Part shown: one piece after another, positions 9,336-19,341 of the stretch
How the letters are laid out: every line of letters begins with the position of its first letter
Position numbering within the stretch: position 1 is the first letter of the stretch
Notes under the pieces: generated by a model
What the model saw: the letters and a program-made list of their open reading frames with translations, nothing else
Told to the model about the DNA's origin: nothing
The model's database searches: none
Assembly (NCBI GenBank): GCA_016717655.1
Contig: JADKFC010000002.1
Span: forward strand, 434,001-498,000
Reading direction: 5' to 3'
Source of the DNA: Saprospiraceae bacterium
GTDB taxonomy: Bacteria; Bacteroidota; Bacteroidia; Chitinophagales; Saprospiraceae
Length of the DNA stretch: 64,000 nt
Translations under genes and position numbers: made by a program

Positions 9336-12185
9336 TTATTCAGGCAGAAATTCAATGGCTGAAATCACGTGCACTGCCTGTCTGTCTGCAAAATCTTTGA
9401 TTTGATGCCTGCAACTAAAACCATTGGCTACTGCCATTGATTGGCCTGCTGCCTTGAGTGCCGGACCCAGCTTTTGGTCGAATATTTTTTTGGAAAGGTC
9501 AAAATGATGCGCCTCATAACCAAAAGCTCCCGCCATCCCACAGCACCCGGTAGCAGCTTCTTTTACCTTGGCCCCAGCCAATGTTAATAATTCCAATGCA
9601 CTGGATGTACCATAACTAGCTTTTTGGTGACAGTGACCGTGCAACAAAATATCCTCTGCATTGGCTTTAAATTTTCCTTTCAGCTGACCCGACTTCCATG
9701 CGGCTACCAAAAATTGTTCTATGGGTTGGATGGATGATTTTATTCTTAATGCCAGGACTTTATCATCCAACAAGTCTGCCAGATCGTCTGTAAGTGCGGT
9801 ATGACAAGAAGGCTCTACAGTAAGAATCGGATATCCGGCATCGATGTAGGGAAGTAATTTTGTTGCCAGCTGGCCCAAACCTTTTTTAGCCTCCCTCAAA
9901 AAGCCATTGGATATCAAAGGTCTTTGGCAACAACCCGCATCAGAAAGAATGACTTCAAAACCACATTGTTCTAACAATCTTACAGCATGCGCTCCTAAGG
10001 TAGTATCATGACACTGAATATAGGTATCTGCAAATAAGACTACCCTGGGTTTGTTGCCACTATTTGTATTAACAATGGAACCACTTAATTTTTTCTTTGC
10101 ATAAGCCGGCAGATTTCTTTTGCTGTCAATGCCTAATAACTTTTCATTCATCCACTTCATCACAGGTGTGGCCAGGAGACCATTGACAATTGGGGCAGGC
10201 CAGCCACTTAAATAGCGCGACAATGCAGGGGAATATCTTACCAGTCGGGCATGCAGGGGAATGCCTTTTTGATCGTACCTGAGTTGAAGAACTTCAGATT
10301 TCAGCTTTGACATGTCTACATTGGATGGACATTCATTTTTGCAAGCCTTACACGAAAGACAGAGGTCAAGCGTTTTAATAACATCGTCATCTGTGAGATC
10401 GTGAAAATGCAATTTTCCGCTCATGGCAAGTCGAAGTGCATTAGCCCTTCCACGGGTGCTGTCTTTTTCTTCGCCGGTAGCCCTGAATGAAGGACACATG
10501 GTGCCGCCTTCCATATTGCGACAGGCTCCTACCCCACTACAGTTGTGAACTATGTCTGCAAAATCGCCTCCTTCTCTGTACTTATAAACAAAGGGGTACT
10601 TTTGATCTTTATACCCATGGTGATAGCGAAGATTTTTCCGCATGTCTTCAGCATCGACGATGATGCCGGGATTGAGTAAAGAGGTGGGGTCAAATAGCTT
10701 TTTAATTTCTTTGAAAGCTTGATAAATTACATCCCCATAAAATTCTTTCAACTTTGGACTTCGGTTTCTACCGTCCCCATGTTCTCCGCTAAATGCACCA
10801 CCGTACTTTACAACCAGGTCAAAACATCGATCTGAAATCTCTTTCATCTTATCAATGTCGCGCTGATCTGTTAGGTCAATAGTAGGGCGTACATGTAAGA
10901 CACCAACACTTGCATGTGCATACAATACAATTTCTGAACCATGGTCGAGACATAGTTTTTCCAATTCTTCAATGTAAGCAGCCAGGTTTTCTAATGGGAT
11001 GGCAGCATCTTCGATAAATGGCAGTGGTTTGCGTATGCCTGGCTTTCCCATGATAAGTCCGAGACCATCTTTTCGCAATGACAGAGCGTCATTGATCTTT
11101 TTAATATCGTGGGTTACCGGAAAGGCATAGGCTGAGGGTACCGTTTGCAAATAGGCACAGAGTTGTTGAGCTTTGTGTGCAATCTCATCCTGACTGTCGC
11201 CATAAAACTCAACCGTCATTACTGCTTCGGGATCGCCTTCTATGAGGGCTTCATAATATTTTTTGGTAATGGCATTCGACTTGCTGTTGCGCAAAACATG
11301 GAAATCCAACATTTCTACTGCCGCGGGCCCAAGCGGTATCATTTCTTTGACAGAGGCAATGCTTTGAAGTCTGTCATTGTAATGAACAATGACCATGTTT
11401 TGAAATTTTGGCAGTGGGGTCAATTTTACTTTTGCCTCCAGGATCACAGCAAGGGTTCCCTCGCTTCCCAAGATCAGGGAAGAAAGGTTCCATTGTTCGT
11501 TTTCGATAAAGGCATCCAAGGCGTAACCTCCTACCCTTCGCATCACTTTTGGATAGCTTTTTTTGATTGCTTCAGCATTGTCAAAAACAACTTTTCTTAC
11601 CCCCTGATAGATGGCTGCTTCGGTAGTATCACCCTTACATTTGAGCTCATACTCATCCTGGCTTAATGATGCCAACTCCAGGATTTCTCCATTGGTAAGC
11701 ATGATGCGCAATGAAAGCACATGATCGCTGGTTTTACCATAGAGAACACTTTTGGTACCTGAACTATTATTGGCTATCATACCCCCAAAGCTTGCCCTGC
11801 TAGAAGTTGCCGGGTCGGGTGCAAAATGAAGGCCATTGCCACTTACTATTCTGTTGAGCTGATCGCGGGTAACCCCCGGTTGAACCCTGGCCCATCCTTC
11901 AGATGTATTGACTTCAATGATGTTGTTAAAATATTTGGTGAAGTCCAGTACCAGGCCCTTGTTTACTGTTTGGCCTGCCAGACTTGTCCCAGACCCCCTG
12001 GCCAAAATAGCTAAGTTTTGCTTTTTAGCCTCCAAAAGAGCCAGGCGCACGTCAGCTTCATTTTTGGGAATAACCACCACATCGGGCTGGATCTGATACA
12101 GCGATGCATCGGTTGCATACAGTGATCTGATGAGAGGGTCGGTGTGTACTTCACCATCAATGCCCTTTACTGTAATTTCTGCCAA
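9336..12185 (-). CDS. FAD-linked oxidase / 4Fe-4S dehydrogenase fusion (YdiJ-like D-2-hydroxyacid dehydrogenase)
   Basis: This 949-residue fusion has an N-terminal FAD-binding domain of the PCMH type (about 35-210, with ARGSGTSLAGQ), an FAD-linked oxidase C-terminal domain (about 230-520, with SGEHGDGRNR), a ferredoxin-like part with cysteine clusters (CSGVGACRN...CP and CLSCKACKNECP at about 550-640), and two CCG-type cysteine-rich domains (CCQRPLISNGF and CCGMAGAFGYEA). The layout matches YdiJ/GlcD-GlcF-like enzymes that oxidise D-2-hydroxyacids such as D-lactate or D-2-hydroxyglutarate and pass electrons to the respiratory chain. The only plausible start is TTG at 12185, followed by AEITVKG; no in-frame ATG fits. 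It ends 27 bp before the ruvC ATG. Confidence 0.9.
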   Translation of the reverse strand: MAEITVKGIDGEVHTDPLIRSLYATDASLYQIQPDVVVIPKNEADVRLALLEAKKQNLAILARGSGTSLAGQTVNKGLVLDFTKYFNNIIEVNTSEGWARVQPGVTRDQLNRIVSGNGLHFAPDPATSSRASFGGMIANNSSGTKSVLYGKTSDHVLSLRIMLTNGEILELASLSQDEYELKCKGDTTEAAIYQGVRKVVFDNAEAIKKSYPKVMRRVGGYALDAFIENEQWNLSSLILGSEGTLAVILEAKVKLTPLPKFQNMVIVHYNDRLQSIASVKEMIPLGPAAVEMLDFHVLRNSKSNAITKKYYEALIEGDPEAVMTVEFYGDSQDEIAHKAQQLCAYLQTVPSAYAFPVTHDIKKINDALSLRKDGLGLIMGKPGIRKPLPFIEDAAIPLENLAAYIEELEKLCLDHGSEIVLYAHASVGVLHVRPTIDLTDQRDIDKMKEISDRCFDLVVKYGGAFSGEHGDGRNRSPKLKEFYGDVIYQAFKEIKKLFDPTSLLNPGIIVDAEDMRKNLRYHHGYKDQKYPFVYKYREGGDFADIVHNCSGVGACRNMEGGTMCPSFRATGEEKDSTRGRANALRLAMSGKLHFHDLTDDDVIKTLDLCLSCKACKNECPSNVDMSKLKSEVLQLRYDQKGIPLHARLVRYSPALSRYLSGWPAPIVNGLLATPVMKWMNEKLLGIDSKRNLPAYAKKKLSGSIVNTNSGNKPRVVLFADTYIQCHDTTLGAHAVRLLEQCGFEVILSDAGCCQRPLISNGFLREAKKGLGQLATKLLPYIDAGYPILTVEPSCHTALTDDLADLLDDKVLALRIKSSIQPIEQFLVAAWKSGQLKGKFKANAEDILLHGHCHQKASYGTSSALELLTLAGAKVKEAATGCCGMAGAFGYEAHHFDLSKKIFDQKLGPALKAAGQSMAVANGFSCRHQIKDFADRQAVHVISAIEFLPE

Positions 12186-12249
12186 AACTGATTTTTTTAC
12201 AATGTTACAACATTATCGCATTTACAACAAATTCACCCCTCCCCTTCGA

Positions 12250-12873
12250 TTAACTGAGGTAGAAAAATTTGATCGCTATATATAAGCCTGAGCCAATAAA
12301 AATAAAACCGGTAATCAGGTTTAGTACCCTGAGGTGTTTGGAATGGAGGATGTTGCCCAGCTTATCAGCCAAAATTACTTTAAGGGCATCTGTACTTACT
12401 ACGGTGGCCAGTAAAACGCCAAAAAACAAAACCAGGCTATGCCATTCAGCCTGTCGTATCATGGTTTGCCCAGCCATCAAGGTAGTCCAAAAAATCAAGG
12501 TGAATGGATTGATGGTATTGACAGCAACTCCCTTCAAAAAAAGGTTGGATTTTCGGGGATTATAGCTTGCATCCTTGGCCTCCGTTTTTTTCCATCTGAT
12601 CAGCTTGCCAATGCCGATGCCTAAAAAAAGAAGCGTAGCCACTACTGCCAGACCTTTAGCCCATGTTTCAGAAAAATGGTTTTGCCTCTGATCAGCAAAT
12701 AAAAAAAGTACGGTTACAATGATAAAATCACTGGCCCAAATCCCTGAAGCCAAAACCAGACCCGATCTTTTACCAAATTGAATACTGGTATCCACCAGAC
12801 TCATGAAGATGGGCCCTACGAGGATGGCCAGAAAAAGGCCATAACCAATTCCTTCTGTGATCAGTTGGATCAC
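12250..12873 (-). CDS. LysE/RhtB family amino-acid exporter
   Basis: This is a 207-residue integral membrane protein with about six hydrophobic segments. It starts ITEGIGYGLFLAILVGPIFMSLVDT, whose GP-containing first helix is typical of LysE/RhtB translocators that export amino acids or related metabolites. A second family-like element is GVAVNTINPFTLIFW. The start is GTG at 12871-12873, overlapping the prfC stop as GTGA, so it is translationally coupled to prfC. The exported substrate is not predictable. Family assignment is firm; physiological role is inference. Confidence 0.85.
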   Translation of the reverse strand: MIQLITEGIGYGLFLAILVGPIFMSLVDTSIQFGKRSGLVLASGIWASDFIIVTVLFLFADQRQNHFSETWAKGLAVVATLLFLGIGIGKLIRWKKTEAKDASYNPRKSNLFLKGVAVNTINPFTLIFWTTLMAGQTMIRQAEWHSLVLFFGVLLATVVSTDALKVILADKLGNILHSKHLRVLNLITGFIFIGSGLYIAIKFFYLS

Positions 12874-14459
12874 CCTCTGGTTACTTCAGAGGTAAAATGA
12901 AATTGAACGTCCGGATGGTTTTCCTGTGCCACCTTCAATGACCAGGCAGACTCGGCAAGAAAGACCAGATTTCCATCTATGTCAGTGGCTAGATCCCTGC
13001 GTCTTCTCTGTTTAAATTCCTCCAAAGCCTTGGTGTCATTACAACTAATCCAACAAGCCTTGTGCAAGTTGACGGGTTCGTATCCGCATGAGGCTCCATA
13101 TTCATGCAACAACCGATACTGGATTACTTCAAATTGAAGTGCACCGACCGTTCCAATGATTTTTCTACCTCCCTCTTGTCGTGTGAAAAGCTGGGCCACA
13201 CCTTCATCCATGAGTTGGTCCAAGCCCTTGTTCAGCTGCTTGGTTTTTAAAGGATCTGTATTGTTGACATAACGAAACTGCTCAGGAGAAAAGCTGGGTA
13301 TGCCTTTAAAATGTAAAGACTCGCCCTCTGACATGGTATCACCGATTTTAAAATTACCTGAATCGTACAAACCAATAATGTCGCCCGGATAAGCTTCATC
13401 AATGACCTCTTTTTTTGCAGCCATAAAGGCAGTAGGGTTCGAAAACTTCAGGCTTCTTTCTTGTCGTACATGGTAGTAATTGGTATTCCTCAAAAAAGTA
13501 CCGCTGCAGATCCTCATAAAGGCAATGCGATCCCTGTGTTTGGGATCCATATTGGCGTGGATTTTAAAAATAAAGCCGGAAAATTTTTCTTCAAAAGGAT
13601 CCACCTTCCTCTCTTCTGCTTCTCTTGATAAAGGGAATGGGGCAATTTCAACAAAACAATCCAACAGTTCTTTTACACCAAAATTGTTGATGGCACTTCC
13701 AAAAAAAACGGGCGATTTTTCTCCTGAGAGATACATGTCTTTATTGAACTCCGGATAAACAGAGGTAACCACCTCGAGGTCGTCTCTGAGCTCTTTAGCC
13801 GCTTTCTCACCCACATGCCCTTTCAATCTGGGGTCATTAACATCATCAATACTGATCACATCCTCTTCCATTTGTTTACCATGTGGGCTAAAAAGCATGA
13901 GTTTTTTTTCATACAAATTGTACACACCTTGAAACAACTGCCCCATACCAATAGGCCATGACAGGGGAATCACCTTGATTTTTAATTTTTCTTCAATTTC
14001 ATCCAACAGATCGAAAGCATCCTTTCCTTCCCGGTCCAATTTATTGATAAAAACGATAATGGGTGTATTGCGCATTCTACACACTTCCACCAGTTTTTCT
14101 GTTTGTTCCTCTACCCCTTTGGCTACGTCAATAACCACAATCACACTATCCACTGCCGACAAAGTGCGATAGGTATCTTCAGCAAAATCTTTGTGACCAG
14201 GCGTGTCAAGGATGTTGATCTGGCGATCTCTGTATTCAAATGCCATCACCGAAGTGGCTACGGAGATACCTCTTTGACGCTCGATTTCCATAAAATCTGA
14301 GGTGGCGTGCTTTTTAATTTTATTCGACTTCACAGCACCGGCAATCTGGATGGCACCACCAAACAACAGCAGTTTTTCTGTCAAAGTGGTTTTACCCGCA
14401 TCAGGGTGTGATACAATCCCAAATGTCCTTCTGCGCTTGATTTCTTCTATTCTACCCAT
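12870..14459 (-). CDS. prfC: Peptide chain release factor 3
   Basis: RF3 is a translational GTPase that removes RF1/RF2 from the ribosome after peptide release. The protein shows the P-loop SHPDAGKTT (residues 17-25), switch II DTPGHKDF, and NKLDRE, followed by translation-factor domain II and an RF3 C-terminal domain. With the ATG at 14459 it is 529 residues and begins MGRIEEIKRRRTFGIVSHPD, as expected. A TTG at 14480 would add seven residues, but that codon lies inside a -7 promoter box (14478-14485), so it cannot be in the message from that promoter. The stop overlaps the start of the LysE-type exporter gene. Confidence 0.95.
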   Translation of the reverse strand: MGRIEEIKRRRTFGIVSHPDAGKTTLTEKLLLFGGAIQIAGAVKSNKIKKHATSDFMEIERQRGISVATSVMAFEYRDRQINILDTPGHKDFAEDTYRTLSAVDSVIVVIDVAKGVEEQTEKLVEVCRMRNTPIIVFINKLDREGKDAFDLLDEIEEKLKIKVIPLSWPIGMGQLFQGVYNLYEKKLMLFSPHGKQMEEDVISIDDVNDPRLKGHVGEKAAKELRDDLEVVTSVYPEFNKDMYLSGEKSPVFFGSAINNFGVKELLDCFVEIAPFPLSREAEERKVDPFEEKFSGFIFKIHANMDPKHRDRIAFMRICSGTFLRNTNYYHVRQERSLKFSNPTAFMAAKKEVIDEAYPGDIIGLYDSGNFKIGDTMSEGESLHFKGIPSFSPEQFRYVNNTDPLKTKQLNKGLDQLMDEGVAQLFTRQEGGRKIIGTVGALQFEVIQYRLLHEYGASCGYEPVNLHKACWISCNDTKALEEFKQRRRRDLATDIDGNLVFLAESAWSLKVAQENHPDVQFHFTSEVTRG

Positions 14460-14477
14460 GATTTTCCATAAAAAGCG

Positions 14478-14485
14478 CAAAAGTA
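14478..14485 (-). promoter_or_regulatory. Putative -7 box for prfC-lysE
   Basis: The minus strand reads TACTTTTG, an exact TAnnTTTG. Transcription would start near 14470, leaving a leader of about 10 bases before the ATG at 14459. A TTG at 15 bp spacing upstream is shorter than the usual 19-21, so the -33 part is uncertain. Confidence 0.5.
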
Positions 14486-14667
14486 CACAATCCCTTGCTT
14501 CAAGATTAGCTCTATTGCACCCAAATCCAGGATTTTGACTGTATTTTTTAGGAATTATTCAAAATCTTCGCAGTCTACAAGCAAATAATTACCTTTGTTG
14601 ATAGCCACTGGCCACAAAATGTTAAAATATGGTGGTTTTTCAATAATAACGGAGTTCCCAAAACTTT

Positions 14668-15329
14668 ATGAAGGCGACAACAAAAATCCTCAAAGAACAA
14701 AAAATAATAGAAGCGGCGGAAAAAGTATTTGCTTCTTTTGGATTTAAAAATGCCCGGATGGAAGAAGTTGCCAAGGAAGCTGAAATCACCAAGGTGACCC
14801 TATACGCCTACTTTAGAAGCAAAGAAAATCTGTATATGGCCATCACCTACAATGCCCTGCAAAATTGGCAGTCATTTGTGATGATCTGATCGCTTCAAAC
14901 GTTGACAAGCCAGGTATTGAAAGTGTGGTGGCGATCATGGAAGGCTTTATGGATTTTTGTCAGGAAAATCCGCTTTATTCAGAGGTCTTGCTGGATTATT
15001 TTTCACTCATACGGTCCATCACTGAAGATGATAAAAAACTGACCGATGCCATGAAAGAAAGCAATTACTTTCCCAAGGTCCAGGCCTTACACAACTACCC
15101 TTTTAAGTTGACGGCCAAAGAAATTCAAAGGGGTATTGATGATAAAAGTATTTCTGAAAGGGTTGAACCTATGGTGGCTACCTTGTATGGTTGGACCGCA
15201 GCGGTGGGTTTTGTCAAAATTTCTGCTGCCTCAGGTAGCAATACTTCTTCGATATTTAATGTAAGAATGTCGGATCTGCGCAAGACCAACCTAGAAATGC
15301 AGCGAAGGCTGTTGGAAAGTTACGGATAG
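14668..15329 (+). CDS. TetR/AcrR family transcriptional regulator (frameshifted)
   Basis: The N-terminal 60 residues form a TetR helix-turn-helix: IIEAAEKVFASFGFKNARM, then EEVAKEAEITKVTLYAYF and RSKENLY. As read, the frame ends at 14889 after 73 residues. The rest of the ligand-binding domain continues in another frame from 14865 to 15329. Adding one A to the A4 run at 14861-14864 gives ALQKLAVICDDLIAS and joins them into one protein of 220 residues, a normal TetR size. The inducer and target are unknown. It is transcribed away from prfC, and its stop lies 2 bp from the convergent TPR gene. I treat the shift as a likely homopolymer error. Confidence 0.85.
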
Positions 15330-15330
15330 A

Positions 15331-16353
15331 CTATTTGGCCATCTCTTTGAGAAAGGCAGATGATTTTTTGTTTCCCATCTTCACTGACTCCTTCAGATCT
15401 TTAATGCCACCGCTTTTGCCGGCTTTGTTTTTGGATAAGCCCCGGTACCTCAAAATTTCGCTGACATCAATACCATCCGTAAGATCGGGCAGTTCAATGG
15501 CTTCGTTAAAAGCACCAAGTGCATCCAGATAGGCGCCTGTTTCAAAACAACTTACCCCATAATGAAACAAGGCCCACCGCCTCCAGGCAAGGTTGGGGTC
15601 ATTTTTTTTGAACTTCCGGTTGACAAATAGTTTGAGTTCAAACAGGGCTTTGTCATATTCTTTGAGTACAAAGTGGGCCCCGCCTTTTAGGCGACGTGCC
15701 TTCCAGTGAATGGACTCAAGGGCCACTGATTTTTTGATTGCATTGTCGTAATCTTCAATTGCGGGCTGCCATTTTTCCTGGATACTCAAAACCCTTGCCC
15801 TACCATAGTAAGCTGAGGCTACCGTTGGATCTATGTTTAAACACTTGTTATAATCTCTGAGAGCGTCATTGTAGTTCTTGAGTAAAAAACACGTTTTGGC
15901 CCGTCTTTCATATGCCTGGGCGTGGCGATCATGTTTTTCGATGGCCTTGCTGAGTTCTGCAATGGCCTCATCTTGTTTGCCTGATTCCCTCACCAGGCTC
16001 CTGCCTTTGATGAATGACTGCACGGCTGCCTTGTCACTTTGCGGTTCTATCAATTCAAATTGCAGAATCTCGCCATTGTCCAGGAGCCATGACCTGATGG
16101 TGCCGCTCACGGCAAATTGTGCACAATAAGCCAGCAAGTCTGTGGTGTTTTTAAAGGCTTTTTCAGAAACATTCCCAACAAAACGGGGAATCTCTAATGA
16201 CAACTGTTCGGGCTTAAAAATATCTTCTGATTTAAAAATGATCTCGTTTTTATAATATGTATCAATTCTATACTGGAACATTTTAGCCACCTTGTCGTAA
16301 CTGTTTTGTGTGCCAAAATCCAACCTTCCTTGTATGATTGTTTTAAAAAACAT
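15331..16353 (-). CDS. Tetratricopeptide-repeat protein
   Basis: This 340-residue protein has no signal peptide. Residues 1-115 are an unassigned N-terminal domain. From about 120 to 310 there are at least four TPR-like helical repeats (for example AYERRAKTCFLLKNYNDALRDYNKCLNIDP and YLDALGAFNEAIELP, quoted in parts: NDALRDYNKCLNIDP). TPRs usually mediate protein-protein contacts. The start ATG at 16353 precedes about 400 bp of gene-free DNA. It converges on the TetR gene. Nothing in the context names a partner, so only a scaffold or adaptor role in the cytoplasm can be suggested. Confidence 0.75.
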   Translation of the reverse strand: MFFKTIIQGRLDFGTQNSYDKVAKMFQYRIDTYYKNEIIFKSEDIFKPEQLSLEIPRFVGNVSEKAFKNTTDLLAYCAQFAVSGTIRSWLLDNGEILQFELIEPQSDKAAVQSFIKGRSLVRESGKQDEAIAELSKAIEKHDRHAQAYERRAKTCFLLKNYNDALRDYNKCLNIDPTVASAYYGRARVLSIQEKWQPAIEDYDNAIKKSVALESIHWKARRLKGGAHFVLKEYDKALFELKLFVNRKFKKNDPNLAWRRWALFHYGVSCFETGAYLDALGAFNEAIELPDLTDGIDVSEILRYRGLSKNKAGKSGGIKDLKESVKMGNKKSSAFLKEMAK

Positions 16354-16754
16354 ATATTATTTTTGATAGAATAGATCAACCTGAGTTTCGCAACTTCTTA
16401 TTACAAAAAACGAACCAATTTTATAATTGTAGCCCTAATCAGAACATCGTAAAATTCAAAAAAAAACAGCTAAAATCCAACAATACAAGACCTTAGTTCA
16501 GATAATTTATTTTTGCATATCTTTATTGTTCAGCATTAATTTTTTAAACATAACGGCTTATTACCATATCATAGCTCCAACTCTATTCCTAAGTGTTGAG
16601 CCATTTGCCAAAGAACTGACTATGACTCATTAGAAGCCGGTTTAAGAAAAGAAAAGTAACATAGCCCGTCCAATATCGTCTATGAATGAAGGACTTTGGG
16701 TTAATATATTGTGAAATTCCATAATTTGTAGGGCCTAATCCTTATTTTTGCAAA
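16354..16754. other. Gene-free AT-rich spacer between divergent genes
   Basis: About 400 bp between the start of the TPR gene and the secreted coiled-coil gene. It contains poly-A/T runs, an isolated TATTTTTG at 16508-16515 without a -33 partner, and the more useful -7 box at 16743-16750. I see no ORF, tRNA fold or strong hairpin. Confidence 0.5.
16743..16750 (+). promoter_or_regulatory. Putative -7 box that decides the start of the downstream gene
   Basis: TATTTTTG fits TAnnTTTG. Transcription would begin near 16757, after the first in-frame ATG (16755) but before the ATG at 16779, which also gives a cleaner signal peptide. Confidence 0.4.
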
Positions 16755-16778
16755 ATGAAAAGGGAAAATATTCCGGGA

Positions 16779-18205
16779 ATGAAATATCTGTTGGGTCTTT
16801 TTTTGGGGCTCTTTTTCTTTCAGGCATCTGCCGCACCCAGCCATGATGCTTTAAACCTTTATGTAGATTTTGTCAATAAGTCTGTTCACGGCATGTTTAT
16901 GGTCAACAGGTTGTTGGTGGAATACAACCTTGAACTCAACAAATACGTTGATCTGGAAAGTGAAAAATCAACAATTATTCCAACAAAGACCTGCCGCAGG
17001 ATATCTTTGAAGACCCCGACCATTGGTTTTACGATGTTTCTCCCTATGAATTGGCTCTTCGGGCTAAAAAAGCAGGCGGCCTTGCCCTTACCGTTGAAGA
17101 GAATAAGTTGTTGTCGATGTACACCGATCGCATGATCGCCCTCATCAAAGCTTCCAACAAGCTGAGGTTCGACATGGATAAGGTAACCATTGGTATTGAT
17201 CTTTCCAAACGAGATAACATAGCCAAGGTGTATCAAAAACTGGAAGAAGGCGTTAAACTTTTTGAAGATTTTTACGCCGTTCAACAGGACATGGAAAAAA
17301 TCCTGGATGCCACCCGCGATAAATACAAGGCAGAAAATGCGGCTTTTAGTCCCTTGTATCAGCAGATGGTAAAAGTGCAAAAAACCACCAGGGCCGTACT
17401 CAACAGGATCAGAAACAAAAATGCAGAACACCTGCAGCAACTTTTGAATGCACAAGAATTAGAAATTGCTCGACTATCTAAAATGCGGGTAGACAACCTC
17501 AGTGCACAAAAATCTACCCAGGCCCAAATCAACACCCATTTTGAGAATGCCATTCATTCTGCTAACAAGCTATGCCTTAGTGCAAGAGCCTTTCAACAGC
17601 ACGAAAGCATACCACAAAAATACCATCTCTATGGCAGGTTTTATTTTTATTACAACGTAGAGTTATTAGACAAAAACAACTACTACGGAACCGGAGTTAT
17701 CTCCGAACTCAACAATATTATCCAGGCCGCTTCTTTACCGGTAATAAAGCTTACCGAAATGCCCCATATTTTCCAGATCATCTATCCCAGAAAAATTGAC
17801 AATCTGGAAGTCATTCGTTCTTCAGATCCATTTGTAGAATTTCTACCCGACTCTATCAAATCCAGGATTATTTTGAAAGAAAAAAGCATCCGAATTGATG
17901 AAGAAGTAGCCACCATCGAATTGTTTGACCACATGGTGGTAGATGGAGATATCGTGTCAATCAATTACAACGGAGACTGGATCCTTGAGAAGGTAGAGCT
18001 GGAAAGAGGATCTAAAAAATTTAAACTCCAGTTGAACAAAGAGGGGCGCAACTTCCTTTTACTCCATGCCGACAACGTAGGCAAAAGACCTCCAAACACC
18101 ATTGGAATCCGGTATTCCTACCGGGGAGAGGACAAAGAAGTGATATTGAAATCAGATTACAATACAAGCGAGCTCATTGAGCTCAAATGGGTAAGTAAAT
18201 TATAA
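16779..18205 (+). CDS. Secreted coiled-coil protein of unknown function (frameshifted)
   Basis: The protein starts with a signal peptide (MKYLLGLFLGLFFFQASA, cleavage after ...SAAP) and has long charged helical segments (for example RNKNAEHLQQLLNAQELEI) in the first 250 residues, then a more beta-rich C-terminal region. As read, the first frame breaks at 17135. One extra A in the A5 run at 16963-16967 gives SEKINNYSNKDLPQDIFED and links to the second frame, making 475 residues. I prefer the ATG at 16779 over 16755 because of the -7 box at 16743. No known family was recognised. Its stop overlaps the tmk start as TAATG, so it is co-transcribed with tmk, a pairing that tells little about its function. 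Confidence 0.7.
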
Positions 18206-18831
18206 TGGCAGAATATCCCGGAAAATTCATTGCTTTGGAAGGCATTGATGGGGCAGGTAAATCTACCCTTGTTAAGGCGCTTTTAAAAAAGATGACAGAT
18301 GCCAATCTTCCCTGCCATGGAACAGCTGAACCCACTAAAAATCACATTGGCAAAACCATAAGGTCCATCCTGGCCGGAGAAATAGAGGGAGATGAAAAAA
18401 CCATCGCTGCCCTTTTTCTGGCAGACCGTCTGGATCATTTGACCCACTCATCTTATGGCATCCTTCCATTTTTACAAGGTGGCACCCATGTTATTTGCGA
18501 CAGGTACTACCTTTCATCCTATGCTTATCATGTGCCCTATGTTAGCCTTGATTGGGTAATCAGGGCCAATGCCCTTTGTGCTGAACTGAAAAGGCCTGAC
18601 ATTACTTTTTTTATTGATATTCCGGTAGAAGTCAGTATGAAACGGCTCAGTGCATCCCGGAATCAATTGGATCGATTTGAAAATGAGGCTCGCATAAGTC
18701 AGGTTAGAGCCAATTATTTTTCCGCCATGGAAAAGGTAAAGGATGATGAAAACATCATTATAATAGATGGATGTAAGTCCCCTGATGAAGTAGTAGAACT
18801 GCTCTGGGAAAAAATTAAAGTCTTGCTCTAA
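18205..18831 (+). CDS. tmk: Thymidylate kinase
   Basis: Thymidylate kinase phosphorylates dTMP to dTDP in the cytoplasm. The 208-residue protein carries the P-loop EGIDGAGKST (residues 13-22), the DRYYLSSYAY motif around the dTMP-binding Arg, and a lid/LID-like region with MKRLSASRNQLDRFE. Length is normal. The ATG overlaps the upstream stop by one base (TAATG), so translation is probably coupled to the secreted coiled-coil gene. It converges with the small lipoprotein gene 3 bp downstream. Confidence 0.93.
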   Translation: MAEYPGKFIALEGIDGAGKSTLVKALLKKMTDANLPCHGTAEPTKNHIGKTIRSILAGEIEGDEKTIAALFLADRLDHLTHSSYGILPFLQGGTHVICDRYYLSSYAYHVPYVSLDWVIRANALCAELKRPDITFFIDIPVEVSMKRLSASRNQLDRFENEARISQVRANYFSAMEKVKDDENIIIIDGCKSPDEVVELLWEKIKVLL

Positions 18832-18834
18832 TAC

Positions 18835-19242
18835 TTAATTACCGGCTTTAAAATTTAGCACATCTTTACCATCGATGGTTCCGCTGTCACCATCAGAAAG
18901 CTCAAGTACTTCAGTACTTTCCTTTACTATTACCCAGTCTTCACTGATCTCTCTGAAATAATCCGGGTTGTCAAATTGAATGATCAATTTGGTTTTGCTG
19001 CTGTCATTTATTCTCGTCCAATTGCCCTTTATTACTGAACCACCCCGGGTAGCTGTCAATACACCCCCTATTACAAATTCAAATTTGTAGTCGGCAAAAT
19101 TAGCTGTAATATCTTCACCATCTTTGGTACATTTGGTCACCACCCAGCTGTGATCAGACACATCTATGTTGATAAGGGTGTCGTCTGAGCTACAGGAAAA
19201 AAAAACAAAGGCTGAAATAACAATGAGGAAAAAAGTTTTCAT
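18835..19242 (-). CDS. Small lipoprotein of unknown function (lipocalin-like fold possible)
   Basis: This 135-residue protein has a lipoprotein signal with the lipobox FFSC (MKTFFLIVISAFVFFSCSSDD). The mature part reads as a short beta-barrel: HSWVVTKCTKDGEDIT, FEFVIGGVLTATRGG, GNWTRINDSSKTKL. This resembles small lipocalin-like proteins common in Bacteroidota, though no certain family match can be claimed. The start ATG at 19242 is chosen because the alternative start at 19260 lies inside a -7 box (19258-19265). It is probably anchored on the periplasmic side of a membrane. Confidence 0.7.
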   Translation of the reverse strand: MKTFFLIVISAFVFFSCSSDDTLINIDVSDHSWVVTKCTKDGEDITANFADYKFEFVIGGVLTATRGGSVIKGNWTRINDSSKTKLIIQFDNPDYFREISEDWVIVKESTEVLELSDGDSGTIDGKDVLNFKAGN

Positions 19243-19257
19243 AGAAAATAATTTAAT

Positions 19258-19265
19258 CAAATATA
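19258..19265 (-). promoter_or_regulatory. Putative -7 box for the small lipoprotein gene
   Basis: The minus strand reads TATATTTG, 16 bp before the ATG at 19242. No TTG at the expected -33 spacing was found. Confidence 0.45.
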
Positions 19266-19341
19266 CACGATAAAACGAAGATTGATTCCATTCACCCTAT
19301 GGTCTGACCGCTCTTTTGATCCGTATGGCAGATTTTCTAAC

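Noticed and set aside
11145..11666. 173-codon plus-strand open frame inside the FAD/Fe-S oxidase gene
   Set aside because: It is antisense to conserved FAD-oxidase sequence and shows no protein-like motif.
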